The notes beneath the pieces are model-generated. The model did not search any database and was not told where the DNA came from. It worked only from the letters and a program-made list of their open reading frames with translations. A stretch of 27,502 bases of DNA, taken from Lachnospiraceae bacterium (lineage in GTDB: Bacteria; Bacillota; Clostridia; Lachnospirales; Lachnospiraceae). The position numbers were made by a program, and so were the translations under genes. This document shows, piece by piece, positions 7,682 to 15,710 of the stretch (its first letter is position 1; the number at the start of each line of letters is the position of its first letter). The DNA lies in NCBI GenBank assembly GCA_015057205.1, contig SVEW01000010.1, positions 1 to 27,502 of the forward strand. Reading direction: 5' to 3'.

Positions 7682-8383
7682 CTATTCACCGGCAATTTTT
7701 AACAATTGCTCAATTTCATCTACAGATATATCGAGAAATTCTGATATATCTTCTATGGTAAATGAAGCATTCTGTGCTTTTAGCGCTTCCGTTGCTTCAA
7801 CCAGTTGATTTAGCTTGTCCACAATTTTGCTTTGTTCTTTCAATGTATCGATATTCTGACTTGCGTACAAACGCAATGTATCGCGAATATCACTCTCTAA
7901 TGACTGCAACGATATATCTCCATCGGTTGCAGTCATTTTATTTACATAAGTAAATGCCTTTAAATTTGCTTCCTGCACCAGGTCTCCCAATGGTTCACTT
8001 CCATTTGCATACTCTTTACACATTTCATATATCCACGGCAGCAAAAATTCATAAACCTCTTCGCCATTTTTTATCATGTTCTCAAGTTCTGCCTCGCTCT
8101 TTCGCACGATTCCTTGTAAATCTTCCTCATAGAAGTGCATAAAGTTAATCTCGTCCTGACTATATTGGTACGCCGGTTCCTTTTTTATTTCTACCTTTGG
8201 CGTATATCCATCTAACAGCACCTGTCGATTGGCCAGAAAATCCCCCATTACTTCCCATTGTGCCTCGTTTAATTCCATATTTAGCTCTTTAACAATATCG
8301 TCGCGGGTGATATGGCCGTCTTTTTCTTTTCCAATCTGCGCAATACGTTTCATATTTTCTAAAAACTGTAATTGTTCGTTCAT
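7682..8383 (-). CDS. Reduced sigma-70-like protein lacking the promoter-contacting regions
   Basis: This protein (233 residues from the chosen start) reads like an abbreviated primary sigma factor. Residues about 15-55 resemble sigma region 1.1 (GHITRDDIVKELN, then an AQWEVMGDFL helix). The middle resembles regions 1.2 to 2.2, with ELENMIKNGEE, a LLPWIYEMCKEYA helix and PLGDLVQEANLKAF, compared with the core-binding LLDLIQEGN pattern. The aromatic DNA-melting region 2.3 and recognition region 2.4 are not visible. The C-terminus (KIVDKLNQLVE, then TIEDISEFLDISVDEIEQLLKIAGE at the end) mirrors region 3, and there is no region 4. It could be a divergent sigma, a core-binding modulator, or a decaying paralogue. 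I chose the ATG at 8381-8383 because GGAG lies 6 bases before it; the ATG at 8393-8395 lacks a site. It lies downstream of the rhodanese gene. Confidence 0.65.
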   Translation of the reverse strand: MNEQLQFLENMKRIAQIGKEKDGHITRDDIVKELNMELNEAQWEVMGDFLANRQVLLDGYTPKVEIKKEPAYQYSQDEINFMHFYEEDLQGIVRKSEAELENMIKNGEEVYEFLLPWIYEMCKEYANGSEPLGDLVQEANLKAFTYVNKMTATDGDISLQSLESDIRDTLRLYASQNIDTLKEQSKIVDKLNQLVEATEALKAQNASFTIEDISEFLDISVDEIEQLLKIAGE

Positions 8384-8407
8384 TTCGCTCTCCATTATCT
8401 TTCTATT

Positions 8408-8438
8408 CTACCCCACTGCTCTCTCGCCGGTGGGGTAG
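8408..8438 (-). terminator. Strong hairpin between the rhodanese and sigma-like genes
   Basis: A perfect 9-bp stem CTACCCCAC/GTGGGGTAG with a 13-base loop sits 18 bases after the rhodanese stop and about 25 bases before the next start codon. On the minus strand it is followed by AATAGAAAG rather than a T-run. It may be a processing or attenuation element rather than a true terminator. Confidence 0.4.
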
Positions 8439-8456
8439 TAGTCCTTTGCACGTTTT

Positions 8457-8858
8457 CTACTTTACAATACTTCCGGTCCATGTGTCAATCCCCCCGAAGC
8501 AATATACCTTCGTATAACCAATTCTTTTGAGCCTTTGCCCAGCCTTTTGACTCCTGCTTCCCCCATGACAATACACCAAAATCACCTGATTTAAGTTAGG
8601 CAATTCCGCCAACTTTTCAGTTACAATTGTCTCTAGAGGAATGTTAATGGCTCCGGGTATGTGTCCCATACTATATTCTTCCGGCATCCTTACATCTACC
8701 AGTGCATATTCGCGGTTCGACCTCATATATTCCAACGCTTCCTGCGCAGTGATAGTCTGCGGCTCATCCGTGCTACTTTTTGCCTCCATCGCTTTTATTG
8801 TTTGTGAGTGTTTTCGTTTTGCCAGCATCGCGACTACTATTACACTTATTTCTTTCAA
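8457..8858 (-). CDS. Rhodanese-like sulfurtransferase, membrane-tethered or short N-terminal hydrophobic segment
   Basis: A single rhodanese domain covers roughly residues 35-130 of 133. It shows the CH2A-type LVDVRMPEEYSMGHIPGAIN motif and an active-site loop CHGGSRS with catalytic Cys97 and Arg102. Such proteins accept sulfane sulfur as a cysteine persulfide and pass it on. The N-terminus has a short hydrophobic run (ISVIVVAML) followed by Lys-Arg-Lys, which could be a weak membrane anchor. The reading frame begins with TTG at 8858; GAGG lies 8 bases upstream, so this non-ATG start is reasonable. It lies upstream of the sigma-like gene on the same strand and downstream of the terminator at 8961-8993. 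Its sulfur acceptor cannot be told from context. Confidence 0.85.
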   Translation of the reverse strand: MKEISVIVVAMLAKRKHSQTIKAMEAKSSTDEPQTITAQEALEYMRSNREYALVDVRMPEEYSMGHIPGAINIPLETIVTEKLAELPNLNQVILVYCHGGSRSQKAGQRLKRIGYTKVYCFGGIDTWTGSIVK

Positions 8859-8960
8859 TTATTTTTCCTCAGCCTGCTGTCATTTCTACTATATGTTTAC
8901 GGATATAATTTTATGATTTCATTCTATCCAAAATCTACTTTCTTCGCAATAGCGCAAAAC

Positions 8961-8993
8961 GGGCCTTGCACTCATTACTTAGTACAAGGCCCC
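8961..8993 (-). terminator. Terminator of the lar/c-di-GMP/UDP-sugar transcription unit
   Basis: An 8-bp stem GGGCCTTG/CAAGGCCC, extended by ACT/AGT after one mismatch, lies 8 bases past the stop of the pyrophosphorylase gene. On the minus strand GTTTTGCG follows. It marks the end of the minus-strand genes that start at larB. Confidence 0.75.
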
Positions 8994-9000
8994 TTATCAT

Positions 9001-10221
9001 CTATAAAGCAATTCCATTCTTTTTACACAATTCGCGTGCACTTTCCACCGAATCAATCCCCGTTTTGTTCTTAATCGGTGCAAATTCCTTTTCTCTTGAA
9101 ATCTCAAACGGAAGATTATTATCCATCATGTGTACCATATCCAAAATCAAGGTTTCATACTTGTGTCCATTCGGTTCTGTTGGCTTAATTTCCTCACCGT
9201 TCTCGTTAATGCATGGAATTTTCTTCTCAACTACATGCAACATCAGTGGCGATGTTAAAATCTTTTCCAATGCATCTACACGAAACAGGTAATTCAAAAT
9301 TACACCAAAGTTATATGCCGGTTCGCCTTTCTCGTCCTTGGCGTTCATCAGCTCTTCGGTCAATTCATAATATTCCACTATGGACGGTCTGCCATCTTCC
9401 AGACAAATAACACCTACTTTTTCATCCGGTGCTGCTTTACGGATAACCTTAGAACCGGATACATATCCGCCCTTAATAGTTGCGCCTACAAATACCGGAT
9501 CCGCCATGCGCTGCAATACATTATCCACCGCAAAAACATTTAACCATTTGATTCCCTCTTCGTGAATGCACATATCCAAACCACTATTATAAAGAGAACC
9601 AAACCAGCCACCGTTTCCATTTGGCGAGGTCGCCAGTTTACCTTTATTTTCCAAATAAATCTTTCCTTCATAATCTGTCGCCGGTGCCATATCTTGTTTA
9701 AAGAAGTGGACATATTCCTTTTTATAACCGAAATATTCTTTTTCCTCAAAAAACTCCATTGTTTTCTCATGATTCTTGTCACTGGTCATAACAAACAAAT
9801 GTATAAAACTGTCCGCTTCTTCCACAACATCCATCAAATTCTCAATCAGACGCTGAAAAATAAACACTTCCTTGGTAAGTCCGATATTATACATTCCTTT
9901 TGGATTATCAGATCCAAGTCTTGTACCCATTCCTCCGGCCAAAAGCACCGCTCCGACTTCACCGCGTTTAATAGCAGCAAGTCCTTCCTTACGGTATTCA
10001 TCTTCTTTTTCCCAAATTTCATCTAAGGTCAATGCCTTAATAGGCGTTATCTTACCACGGCCTTTTTCCTGTGCGTCCGCACGTTCAATAACAGAAAAAT
10101 CCGTTGCAGCAATTTCGTCCACTAACGCTTGTTTTCCTTCCTCTGACAATTCTTCATAAAATTTCAGCAAATGAAGCTGTCCCGCCTCTTTGCATTTCGC
10201 TTCTGCTTCTGCGTACGTCAT
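9001..10221 (-). CDS. UDPGP-family UTP-dependent sugar-1-phosphate uridylyltransferase (UAP1-like)
   Basis: This 406-residue protein belongs to the UDPGP family (PF01704) typical of eukaryotic UDP-N-acetylglucosamine/galactosamine pyrophosphorylases, rather than the bacterial GalU or GlmU types. The nucleotide-binding signature LLAGGMGTRLGSDNPKGM is at residues 93-110. Further family landmarks are NGNGGWFGSL in the sugar/uracil pocket, NVFAVDNVLQ, and the C-terminal FAPIKNKTGIDSVESAR. The reaction is UTP plus sugar-1-phosphate giving UDP-sugar and pyrophosphate in the cytosol; whether GlcNAc-1-P or Glc-1-P is preferred cannot be read from sequence alone. The start has GGAGG at 7 bases. It begins 16 bases after the c-di-GMP protein gene and is the last gene of the unit, directly before a terminator. 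Confidence 0.87.
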   Translation of the reverse strand: MTYAEAEAKCKEAGQLHLLKFYEELSEEGKQALVDEIAATDFSVIERADAQEKGRGKITPIKALTLDEIWEKEDEYRKEGLAAIKRGEVGAVLLAGGMGTRLGSDNPKGMYNIGLTKEVFIFQRLIENLMDVVEEADSFIHLFVMTSDKNHEKTMEFFEEKEYFGYKKEYVHFFKQDMAPATDYEGKIYLENKGKLATSPNGNGGWFGSLYNSGLDMCIHEEGIKWLNVFAVDNVLQRMADPVFVGATIKGGYVSGSKVIRKAAPDEKVGVICLEDGRPSIVEYYELTEELMNAKDEKGEPAYNFGVILNYLFRVDALEKILTSPLMLHVVEKKIPCINENGEEIKPTEPNGHKYETLILDMVHMMDNNLPFEISREKEFAPIKNKTGIDSVESARELCKKNGIAL

Positions 10222-10237
10222 TACGTATCCTCCATTA

Positions 10238-12391
10238 TTATAATTTCCTTTCGGATTTCTCCCAAAGCGACTGTAATTGCTTCACCTTGGCCTCCGTCTC
10301 AGAAATCTTTAGTATATTCTCAATGCGCTTCTGTACAAGGCGCGCATCGAATGGCTTTGTTATAATCTCCAGCGCACCACGAGTCAGTGCCTCTTCTTCA
10401 TTCTCGCGCTCGCCAAATGCAGTAACCATAATTACCGGAATTTCCTTTAGATATATAATATCATTCATGTGCGTCAAAAGCTCAAGTCCACCCATTTCCG
10501 GCATGCGGATATCAGAAATCACCATACTAATACCGTCAAAGCGTCGTTTCAATATCTCCAACGCTTCTTTTCCATTCTCCGCCTCTATTACATTGTATTT
10601 GGTACCAATCATTTTCTTGATAATCTCTCGCTCAACCATATGGTCATCTACCACCAGGATTGTTCGACGATTATCTGCCTTCTCTTCATCAAACATCTGA
10701 CTCTGTTCCTCATCCAACCGGCTTCGGAATTCCTCCTGCGTAATTGGTTTTGAAAACAGATATCCCTGAATGCTATCGCACCCCATTCCTGCCAGCAACT
10801 CATATTGTGCCCGCGTTTCTACGCCTTCCGCAACCGTCTCCATCTTCAGCGCTTTTGCCATCTGAAAAATGGAAAACAAAATATTGTTGGCCCGCTCTGA
10901 GGTTTCCAAATCGCTAACAAACTTCATGTCGATTTTCAATATATCCACATTGAAGTCTTTCAAGGTATTGAGCGAAGAATAGCCACTTCCAAAATCATCC
11001 ATCATGACTTTACATCCGCGTCTTTGGTATTCGCGAATTGCCTGAATCATTTCCATAGGCTTATCTTCGTATGCACCTTCTGTTATTTCTATTTTAATTA
11101 ACTCCGGTTTCAATTCGTAGTGCTCGATAATCGATACAATTTCCCGCACGAATTCCGGTCTATAAAAATTTACACGTGATATATTCACCGAAATCGGAAC
11201 AACCGGTTCCCCGGCATCCAAGCATGCTCTTTGATGAATACAAACCTGTTCGCATACAAACAAATCCAACTGGGTAATAAATCCATTTTTTTCAAAAATA
11301 GGAATAAACAATCCCGGACTGATAACGCCTTTCGTCGGATGTACCCAACGAATCAACGCCTCGGCACTTACCGTTCGCCCTGAACCCGTTGCAACAATCG
11401 GCTGCAAGTACACTACAAATTGACGTTCTGCTAATGCCGTATCCATTGCACTGATTAATTCCTGTTCGCTGAGAATTGCCGCACGCAATTCATCGCTGTA
11501 ATAAGCGTAACGATTTACATAATTTCCTTTTACAACCTGCAATGCCATGTCTGCACGATCGCACATCACCTCAACCTGCATGGAAGGCTCATCTACCAAA
11601 TAAATCCCCATGTGCAACTGCACTTTATAATCAAGAGGATTCCATCCTCCTTGTCCCACAAGTACCTCTTCAACCTGCGGCATTATTTGTTCAAGATATT
11701 TCCTGGTTGTACAAAATACAAACTTGTCTGCCTCAAATCTTCCATAATGCCCGTTCAAGCCAATAAGACCTCTCAGTTTTCTTCCGAGAGCTGCCAGAAC
11801 CATATCGCCTTTGACGCTGCCATACAGTTCGTTGATCACCTTGAATCGATCTATATTCCACAGACAAACTACGCAATCCTTCTGGTAGTTCTTCAGGATA
11901 AAACTACGCACTTGCCGGTTGAATTCCGCACGACTACCAAGTCCGGTCAAATCATCATGTTGCACCGTACTCTTTAACACTTCGATGACATTATCCACTT
12001 CGTGACGCATCAAAATACAGCGCTTCACCAAATGCTCCACGCGAAATCGAATTCCCTCTTCACTCACCGGCTCCGCAATCACTTCTTCAGCTCCCAATTG
12101 AAAAGCTTTCGTCTCTTTCTCAGCAGACCATTCCCCTATGGATGCTATCAGTATACTGCCATGATATTCATGTATCATCGAAAGCCTCTGTATTGTCACT
12201 TCCGGCTCAAGAGCATCAGAATCCATGTTTACGATAATTATGTCTGCCGGTTGCGTTCCCATATGCAATTGTTTCAACGCATCCCTATCTCTACATTCTA
12301 TTATCTGAAACTTCTCTTCAAAAATTCTTCGAATCGCACTTCGATGGCCATCTTTATCATCCACCAGCACCATTATAAGTTTCTGTTCCAT
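10238..12391 (-). CDS. REC-GGDEF-EAL-REC protein, likely active c-di-GMP phosphodiesterase
   Basis: Four domains are visible in 717 residues. The first receiver (about 1-125) keeps the acidic pair Asp11-Asp12 but has Asn55 where the phosphorylated Asp is expected. The GGDEF domain (about 145-300) is degenerate: the active-site loop reads EADKF at 220-224, so diguanylate cyclase activity is unlikely. The EAL domain (about 310-560) looks complete: Glu344 of EAL, Asn403, Glu435, Asp465-Asp466 in DDFGSGYSS, Lys486, Glu522 and Gln542. The C-terminal receiver (about 577-695) is intact, with Asp582-Asp583, phosphosite Asp627 in SDIRMP, Thr657 and Lys679. The likely activity is c-di-GMP hydrolysis to pGpG, controlled by phosphorylation of the C-terminal receiver. 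No histidine kinase is in the window. It follows the DUF3842 gene by 33 bases and precedes the pyrophosphorylase gene by 16. Confidence 0.92.
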   Translation of the reverse strand: MEQKLIMVLVDDKDGHRSAIRRIFEEKFQIIECRDRDALKQLHMGTQPADIIIVNMDSDALEPEVTIQRLSMIHEYHGSILIASIGEWSAEKETKAFQLGAEEVIAEPVSEEGIRFRVEHLVKRCILMRHEVDNVIEVLKSTVQHDDLTGLGSRAEFNRQVRSFILKNYQKDCVVCLWNIDRFKVINELYGSVKGDMVLAALGRKLRGLIGLNGHYGRFEADKFVFCTTRKYLEQIMPQVEEVLVGQGGWNPLDYKVQLHMGIYLVDEPSMQVEVMCDRADMALQVVKGNYVNRYAYYSDELRAAILSEQELISAMDTALAERQFVVYLQPIVATGSGRTVSAEALIRWVHPTKGVISPGLFIPIFEKNGFITQLDLFVCEQVCIHQRACLDAGEPVVPISVNISRVNFYRPEFVREIVSIIEHYELKPELIKIEITEGAYEDKPMEMIQAIREYQRRGCKVMMDDFGSGYSSLNTLKDFNVDILKIDMKFVSDLETSERANNILFSIFQMAKALKMETVAEGVETRAQYELLAGMGCDSIQGYLFSKPITQEEFRSRLDEEQSQMFDEEKADNRRTILVVDDHMVEREIIKKMIGTKYNVIEAENGKEALEILKRRFDGISMVISDIRMPEMGGLELLTHMNDIIYLKEIPVIMVTAFGERENEEEALTRGALEIITKPFDARLVQKRIENILKISETEAKVKQLQSLWEKSERKL

Positions 12392-12424
12392 AGGATGTAC
12401 CTCGTTAAAATATCAGCTTGTGTA

Positions 12425-12841
12425 CTAACAATTATAGCACATTTTCTCAATTCTTTCTACTGCCTCGTCCACAAGATATGTTAACTTTTGTTCACCAATT
12501 CCCATCACGATAAAGTCACAATTATTCATGGGAATCAATATTTTCTTAGCGCGTGACCCGGATACAGCCGCTGCCATGCGCTCTGTCACCTCGCCCAAAA
12601 GCGAATCCGTAGCGATAATTCCAATCGGCCCAACTATCACATCCGCATCTTTCGCATTTACCACCACCGGATTCTCACCGGTCGCCCCTGCCGAAGCGCC
12701 TGCCTTTAGCATCGATGCTGTAGCAACGCTATTCGTTCCAATCGCTATTACTTCACTACAGTCGCCGCCTTTTTTTTGCCATTTTTCAATGAACATACTT
12801 CCAATTCGACCACCCTGGCCATCTACTACCATAATTCTCAT
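12425..12841 (-). CDS. DUF3842 family protein
   Basis: This 138-residue protein has the DUF3842 pattern: an N-terminal MVVDGQGGRIG loop resembling a nucleotide-binding turn, AIGTNSVATASMLKAGAS, GATGENPVVVNAKDADVIVGPIGI, and a C-terminal region with NNCDFIVMG. The glycine-rich loop after the first strand suggests a Rossmann-like nucleotide or cofactor-binding fold. The C-terminus carries several Cys (CDF, CYNC) that could bind metal; this is only suggestive. Its function is unknown. It starts 8 bases after larE and is in the same direction as the lar genes, so a link to nickel-pincer cofactor metabolism is a reasonable inference from operon position. Confidence 0.85.
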   Translation of the reverse strand: MRIMVVDGQGGRIGSMFIEKWQKKGGDCSEVIAIGTNSVATASMLKAGASAGATGENPVVVNAKDADVIVGPIGIIATDSLLGEVTERMAAAVSGSRAKKILIPMNNCDFIVMGIGEQKLTYLVDEAVERIEKMCYNC

Positions 12842-12849
12842 TTTGCTAC

Positions 12850-13668
12850 CTACTTCTGTATCTTCTTATCCATGCTGCCACTGGCAAATCCAAGCAGGTC
12901 CAGTGTCACATAATCATATCCTAATTTTGTTAAAGCTTCTCCTACTTCCTTCCCTTTTGCAAGAACTTGTGCCTGCTTCTCTATATCCACCTCTATTCTT
13001 GCAATTACGCAGGTTCCGGTATCCTTCGCTGCCTCTTCATGCTCACGCACACGAACATTTCCTCCGCAAATTTCGCGCAAAATCTCCTCTGCAGCATCCA
13101 CCCGCCTAAGCTTTTCTTCTGTCAACTGCGTTCCATACGGAAAACGCGTTGCTAAACACGGCGTAGATGGTTTTGCTGAAACACTCAAACCAATTTCCGC
13201 CAATTCTTTACGCACTTCGGATTTATGAATCCCCAATTCTGCAAGTGGACTTACAATTCCCAATTCCTTTAACGCTCTAATTCCCGGACGGTATACCGTT
13301 AAATCATCGGCATTGGTTCCATCCATAACAAGTGTTGCTCCTTTTTGAGCGGCGACTGTTTTTACCCCTTCAAACATATACCGTTTGCAGCGGTAACAAC
13401 GGTCCACCGGATTTTTCTCTATTCCGGCTTCTGCAAACTCATCTACTTCAATCAACACAAATTCTGCACCCATTTTTTCTGCAAGTACTTTTGCTTCCTT
13501 TGCCTCGCGCATAGGATGCAAGGTTGTTTTAATGCAAATTGCATATACTTTCTCAATCGTCTGACACGCTGCCCACAACAAAAGCGCACTGTCTACTCCA
13601 CCGGAAAACGCAATGGCTACAGGCCCTTGGGTTTTCTGTTTCAAATATTCTTTAAGCTTTTCCTTCAT
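12850..13668 (-). CDS. larE: LarE, ATP-dependent sacrificial sulfur transferase
   Basis: LarE adenylates the carboxyls of pyridinium-3,5-biscarboxylic acid mononucleotide and donates sulfur to form the dithiocarboxylate used to hold nickel. The protein (272 residues from the chosen start, close to the 276 of Lactiplantibacillus plantarum LarE) has the PP-loop SGGVDS at residues 22-27, a DRCYRCK segment (Cys91, Cys94), and PSTPCLATRFPYG whose Cys171 corresponds to the sulfur-donating Cys176. In the known single-Cys enzyme this Cys becomes dehydroalanine. The frame is open back to 13737, but the ATG at 13666-13668 is preferred: it has GGAGA about 9 bases upstream and overlaps larC by only 17 bases, whereas the longer start would add a non-family N-terminus. 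It lies between larC and DUF3842. Confidence 0.92.
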   Translation of the reverse strand: MKEKLKEYLKQKTQGPVAIAFSGGVDSALLLWAACQTIEKVYAICIKTTLHPMREAKEAKVLAEKMGAEFVLIEVDEFAEAGIEKNPVDRCYRCKRYMFEGVKTVAAQKGATLVMDGTNADDLTVYRPGIRALKELGIVSPLAELGIHKSEVRKELAEIGLSVSAKPSTPCLATRFPYGTQLTEEKLRRVDAAEEILREICGGNVRVREHEEAAKDTGTCVIARIEVDIEKQAQVLAKGKEVGEALTKLGYDYVTLDLLGFASGSMDKKIQK

Positions 13669-14947
13669 AATATAGTTCTCCGTATATCTCGCCATAACTC
13701 TTCCCGGTCTTAGCACAAATTGCCCGCACACTTTCATATTCCGGATATTTTCTTATAGTTCCGTCCGGAAGCTCCACCTTTTTCATAGCCACTTCACCAT
13801 GTTTCGTTTGCATTACCTCTGATGTTCTCCTTAAAACATGACGTTTCATAAGCGTTGTACGGATTCCAATGGTCGTAGTTTCTTTAAATAAAATGTTTGC
13901 CATTTTATCTTCATCTGCCGGAATGCATAGTACGCTTAAAATATACGCCGGTCGGTTCTTTTTCATATAAATCGGCGTATAATACACATCCCTTGCTCCG
14001 ACTTCCAGTAAACGCTCCATTACATAACCCAATTGTTCACCACTGCAATCGTCAATGTTCGTCTCCATTTTCAAAATTTCATCGTATACATTTCCTTTTT
14101 CTTCATGAATCAACATTGCCCGCACCATACTCGGCCGCTTATAAGCACGCTTCCCTGCTCCAATACCAACCCTCTCAATACTGAATCCTTCCGGAAGTTC
14201 TTCTTTACTGGAAATTGCCGCTACAATCGCTGCGCCGGTAGGTGTTACCAACTCCGCTTCGCGCTCTGTCAAGTGCAACTTTAATCCATGTTCTCTTACA
14301 ATATTGCTTACCGCCGGTACCGGAATAGGAATTTCTCCGTGCTGGCATCTCACAAAACCGCGTCCTTCGTACAATTTACTGGTAATCGTCTTGGTAATAC
14401 CGAGATTGTCATAACATACCGCTGCTGCCACAATATCCACAATCGAATCCACAGCACCAACTTCGTGAAAATGTACTTCTTCAATCGGTAAGCCGTGAGA
14501 CCGGCTTTCCGCCTCCGCAATTATAGTAAAAATTCGTTTCGCCAGTTCACGCGCACTCTCTGTCATATCAATGTGGTCGATAATATGCATTATCTCAGGC
14601 AAATTGCGATGTTCATGACTGTGATCATGATGCCCATGCTCGTGACTATGGTCATGCGTATGTGCATGTGTATGGTCATGCTCATGATGACCGTCGTGAT
14701 CATCCCCAAAAAGATACTCCATATCATGGTCATGATTCTCGTGCTCCGCATCCAAAATTACGTTAAAATCGCAGGTATCAATCCCCGATAAACTTTTGCG
14801 GGAAATTTCCACCCGAAATCCTTTGACCGGGATGGTGTTCAACGCCTTGCGTAACACCTCTTCATCTGCCCCTAAGTCCAACAGCGCTGCTACTGTCATA
14901 TCTCCACTTATTCCAGAGTAGCATTCTAAATACATTGTTTTACTCAT
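13652..14947 (-). CDS. larC: LarC, nickel insertion enzyme (single uninterrupted frame)
   Basis: LarC uses CTP to insert nickel into the dithiolated pyridinium nucleotide made by LarB and LarE. The 431-residue protein begins with the family motif ECYSGISGDM and contains EVHFHEVGAVDSIVDIV and PTGAAIVAA in the core. A histidine- and aspartate-rich insertion occupies about residues 69-114 (many HDH/HEH/HTH units), presumably a nickel-binding store. The C-terminal domain includes METNIDDCSGEQLGYVMERL. In L. plantarum the two parts are joined by a programmed frameshift (LarC1/LarC2); here one continuous frame encodes both. GGAGGAGGG lies just before the ATG, inside the end of larB, which it overlaps by 8 bases, and the gene overlaps larE at its end, indicating tight co-translation. 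Confidence 0.93.
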   Translation of the reverse strand: MSKTMYLECYSGISGDMTVAALLDLGADEEVLRKALNTIPVKGFRVEISRKSLSGIDTCDFNVILDAEHENHDHDMEYLFGDDHDGHHEHDHTHAHTHDHSHEHGHHDHSHEHRNLPEIMHIIDHIDMTESARELAKRIFTIIAEAESRSHGLPIEEVHFHEVGAVDSIVDIVAAAVCYDNLGITKTITSKLYEGRGFVRCQHGEIPIPVPAVSNIVREHGLKLHLTEREAELVTPTGAAIVAAISSKEELPEGFSIERVGIGAGKRAYKRPSMVRAMLIHEEKGNVYDEILKMETNIDDCSGEQLGYVMERLLEVGARDVYYTPIYMKKNRPAYILSVLCIPADEDKMANILFKETTTIGIRTTLMKRHVLRRTSEVMQTKHGEVAMKKVELPDGTIRKYPEYESVRAICAKTGKSYGEIYGELYYEGKA

Positions 14948-15710
14948 TCTCTATCCCTCCTCCTACGGCAAGTCTATTAATCTGTGTTGCTATGTAACCT
15001 GCGCCGTAGCCATTATCAATATTTACGACTGCAATTCCGTTGGCACATGAATTAATCATGGTCATCAACGCTGACAGTCCTTTAAAATTCGCACCATACC
15101 CCACCGAAGTCGGCACGGCAATAACCGGTTTGTTCACCAGGCCGCCTATCACACTGGCCAATGCTCCCTCCATGCCGGCAATTGTTACAACACAATTCGC
15201 TTCCTGTATTACATCCACCCTTGACAAAAGACGATGGATTCCGCTGACTCCCACATCGTATATTCTCACTACCTTACTTCCAAAATACTCAATGGTCTGT
15301 GCCGCTTCCTCCGCCACCGGAATATCCGCTGTTCCTGCCGTACATACTGCCACGCAGCCCTGCAGTTTTCTTTCCTCGTCACCGGGCTTATCAATTCTCA
15401 ATACGCGAGATATCTCATCGTACTGCACCTGTGGAAATTCCTTCTTAACCAACTCGTACTGTTCCCTGCTGGCTCTTGTTCCAAACACTCGCCCATCCAT
15501 TTCATACAACCGTTTATATATAGATAAAAGATGTTCATCTGCCTTCCCCTGGCAAAAAACCACTTCGGCGAATCCCGTTCTCATTTCCCGTTGTCCATCC
15601 AACTTTGCATAGCCCATCTCTTCAAAAGGATTCTTTCTGATAATTCCTTCTGCCTCTTCTATAGAAATCTTCCCATCTTGAACCTGTTTTAGTAAATCCT
15701 TAATCTCCAT
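14940..15710 (-). CDS. larB: LarB, pyridinium-3,5-biscarboxylic acid mononucleotide synthase
   Basis: LarB carboxylates the pyridinium ring of nicotinic acid adenine dinucleotide at C5 and hydrolyses the phosphoanhydride, the first committed step of the nickel-pincer cofactor. The 256-residue protein has the LarB-type N-terminus (LLKQVQDGKISIEEAE), a central RGFAEVVFC-like stretch (TGFAEVVFCQGK), and the C-terminal PurE-like domain with CTAGTADIPVAEEAA, VTIAGMEGALASVIGGL, VIAVPTSVGYG, and MINSCANGIAVVNIDNGYGAG that holds the conserved catalytic-region Cys. Length matches the family (about 246-260). GGGAGG lies 5 bases before the ATG. It is the first gene of the unit: a strong terminator of the preceding genes lies at 15769-15799, so a promoter is expected within 15711-15768, but no clear -35/-10 pair is seen. 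Confidence 0.94.
   Translation of the reverse strand: MEIKDLLKQVQDGKISIEEAEGIIRKNPFEEMGYAKLDGQREMRTGFAEVVFCQGKADEHLLSIYKRLYEMDGRVFGTRASREQYELVKKEFPQVQYDEISRVLRIDKPGDEERKLQGCVAVCTAGTADIPVAEEAAQTIEYFGSKVVRIYDVGVSGIHRLLSRVDVIQEANCVVTIAGMEGALASVIGGLVNKPVIAVPTSVGYGANFKGLSALMTMINSCANGIAVVNIDNGYGAGYIATQINRLAVGGGIENE

Noticed and set aside
12431..12436. Extended -10 element TGCTATAAT on the minus strand as an internal promoter before the c-di-GMP gene
   Set aside because: It lies inside codons for the DUF3842 C-terminus (Cys-Tyr-Asn), with no -35 partner at 16-18 bases; continuous transcription from larB explains the gene.
13669..13737. Longer LarE N-terminus
   Set aside because: It would overlap larC by 86 bases, is not family-like, and the internal ATG has a better ribosome binding site.
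14495..14791. Plus-strand frame rich in Met, opposite the larC histidine-rich block
   Set aside because: It is the antisense shadow of the His-rich repeat (CAT/CAC codons read as ATG/GTG).
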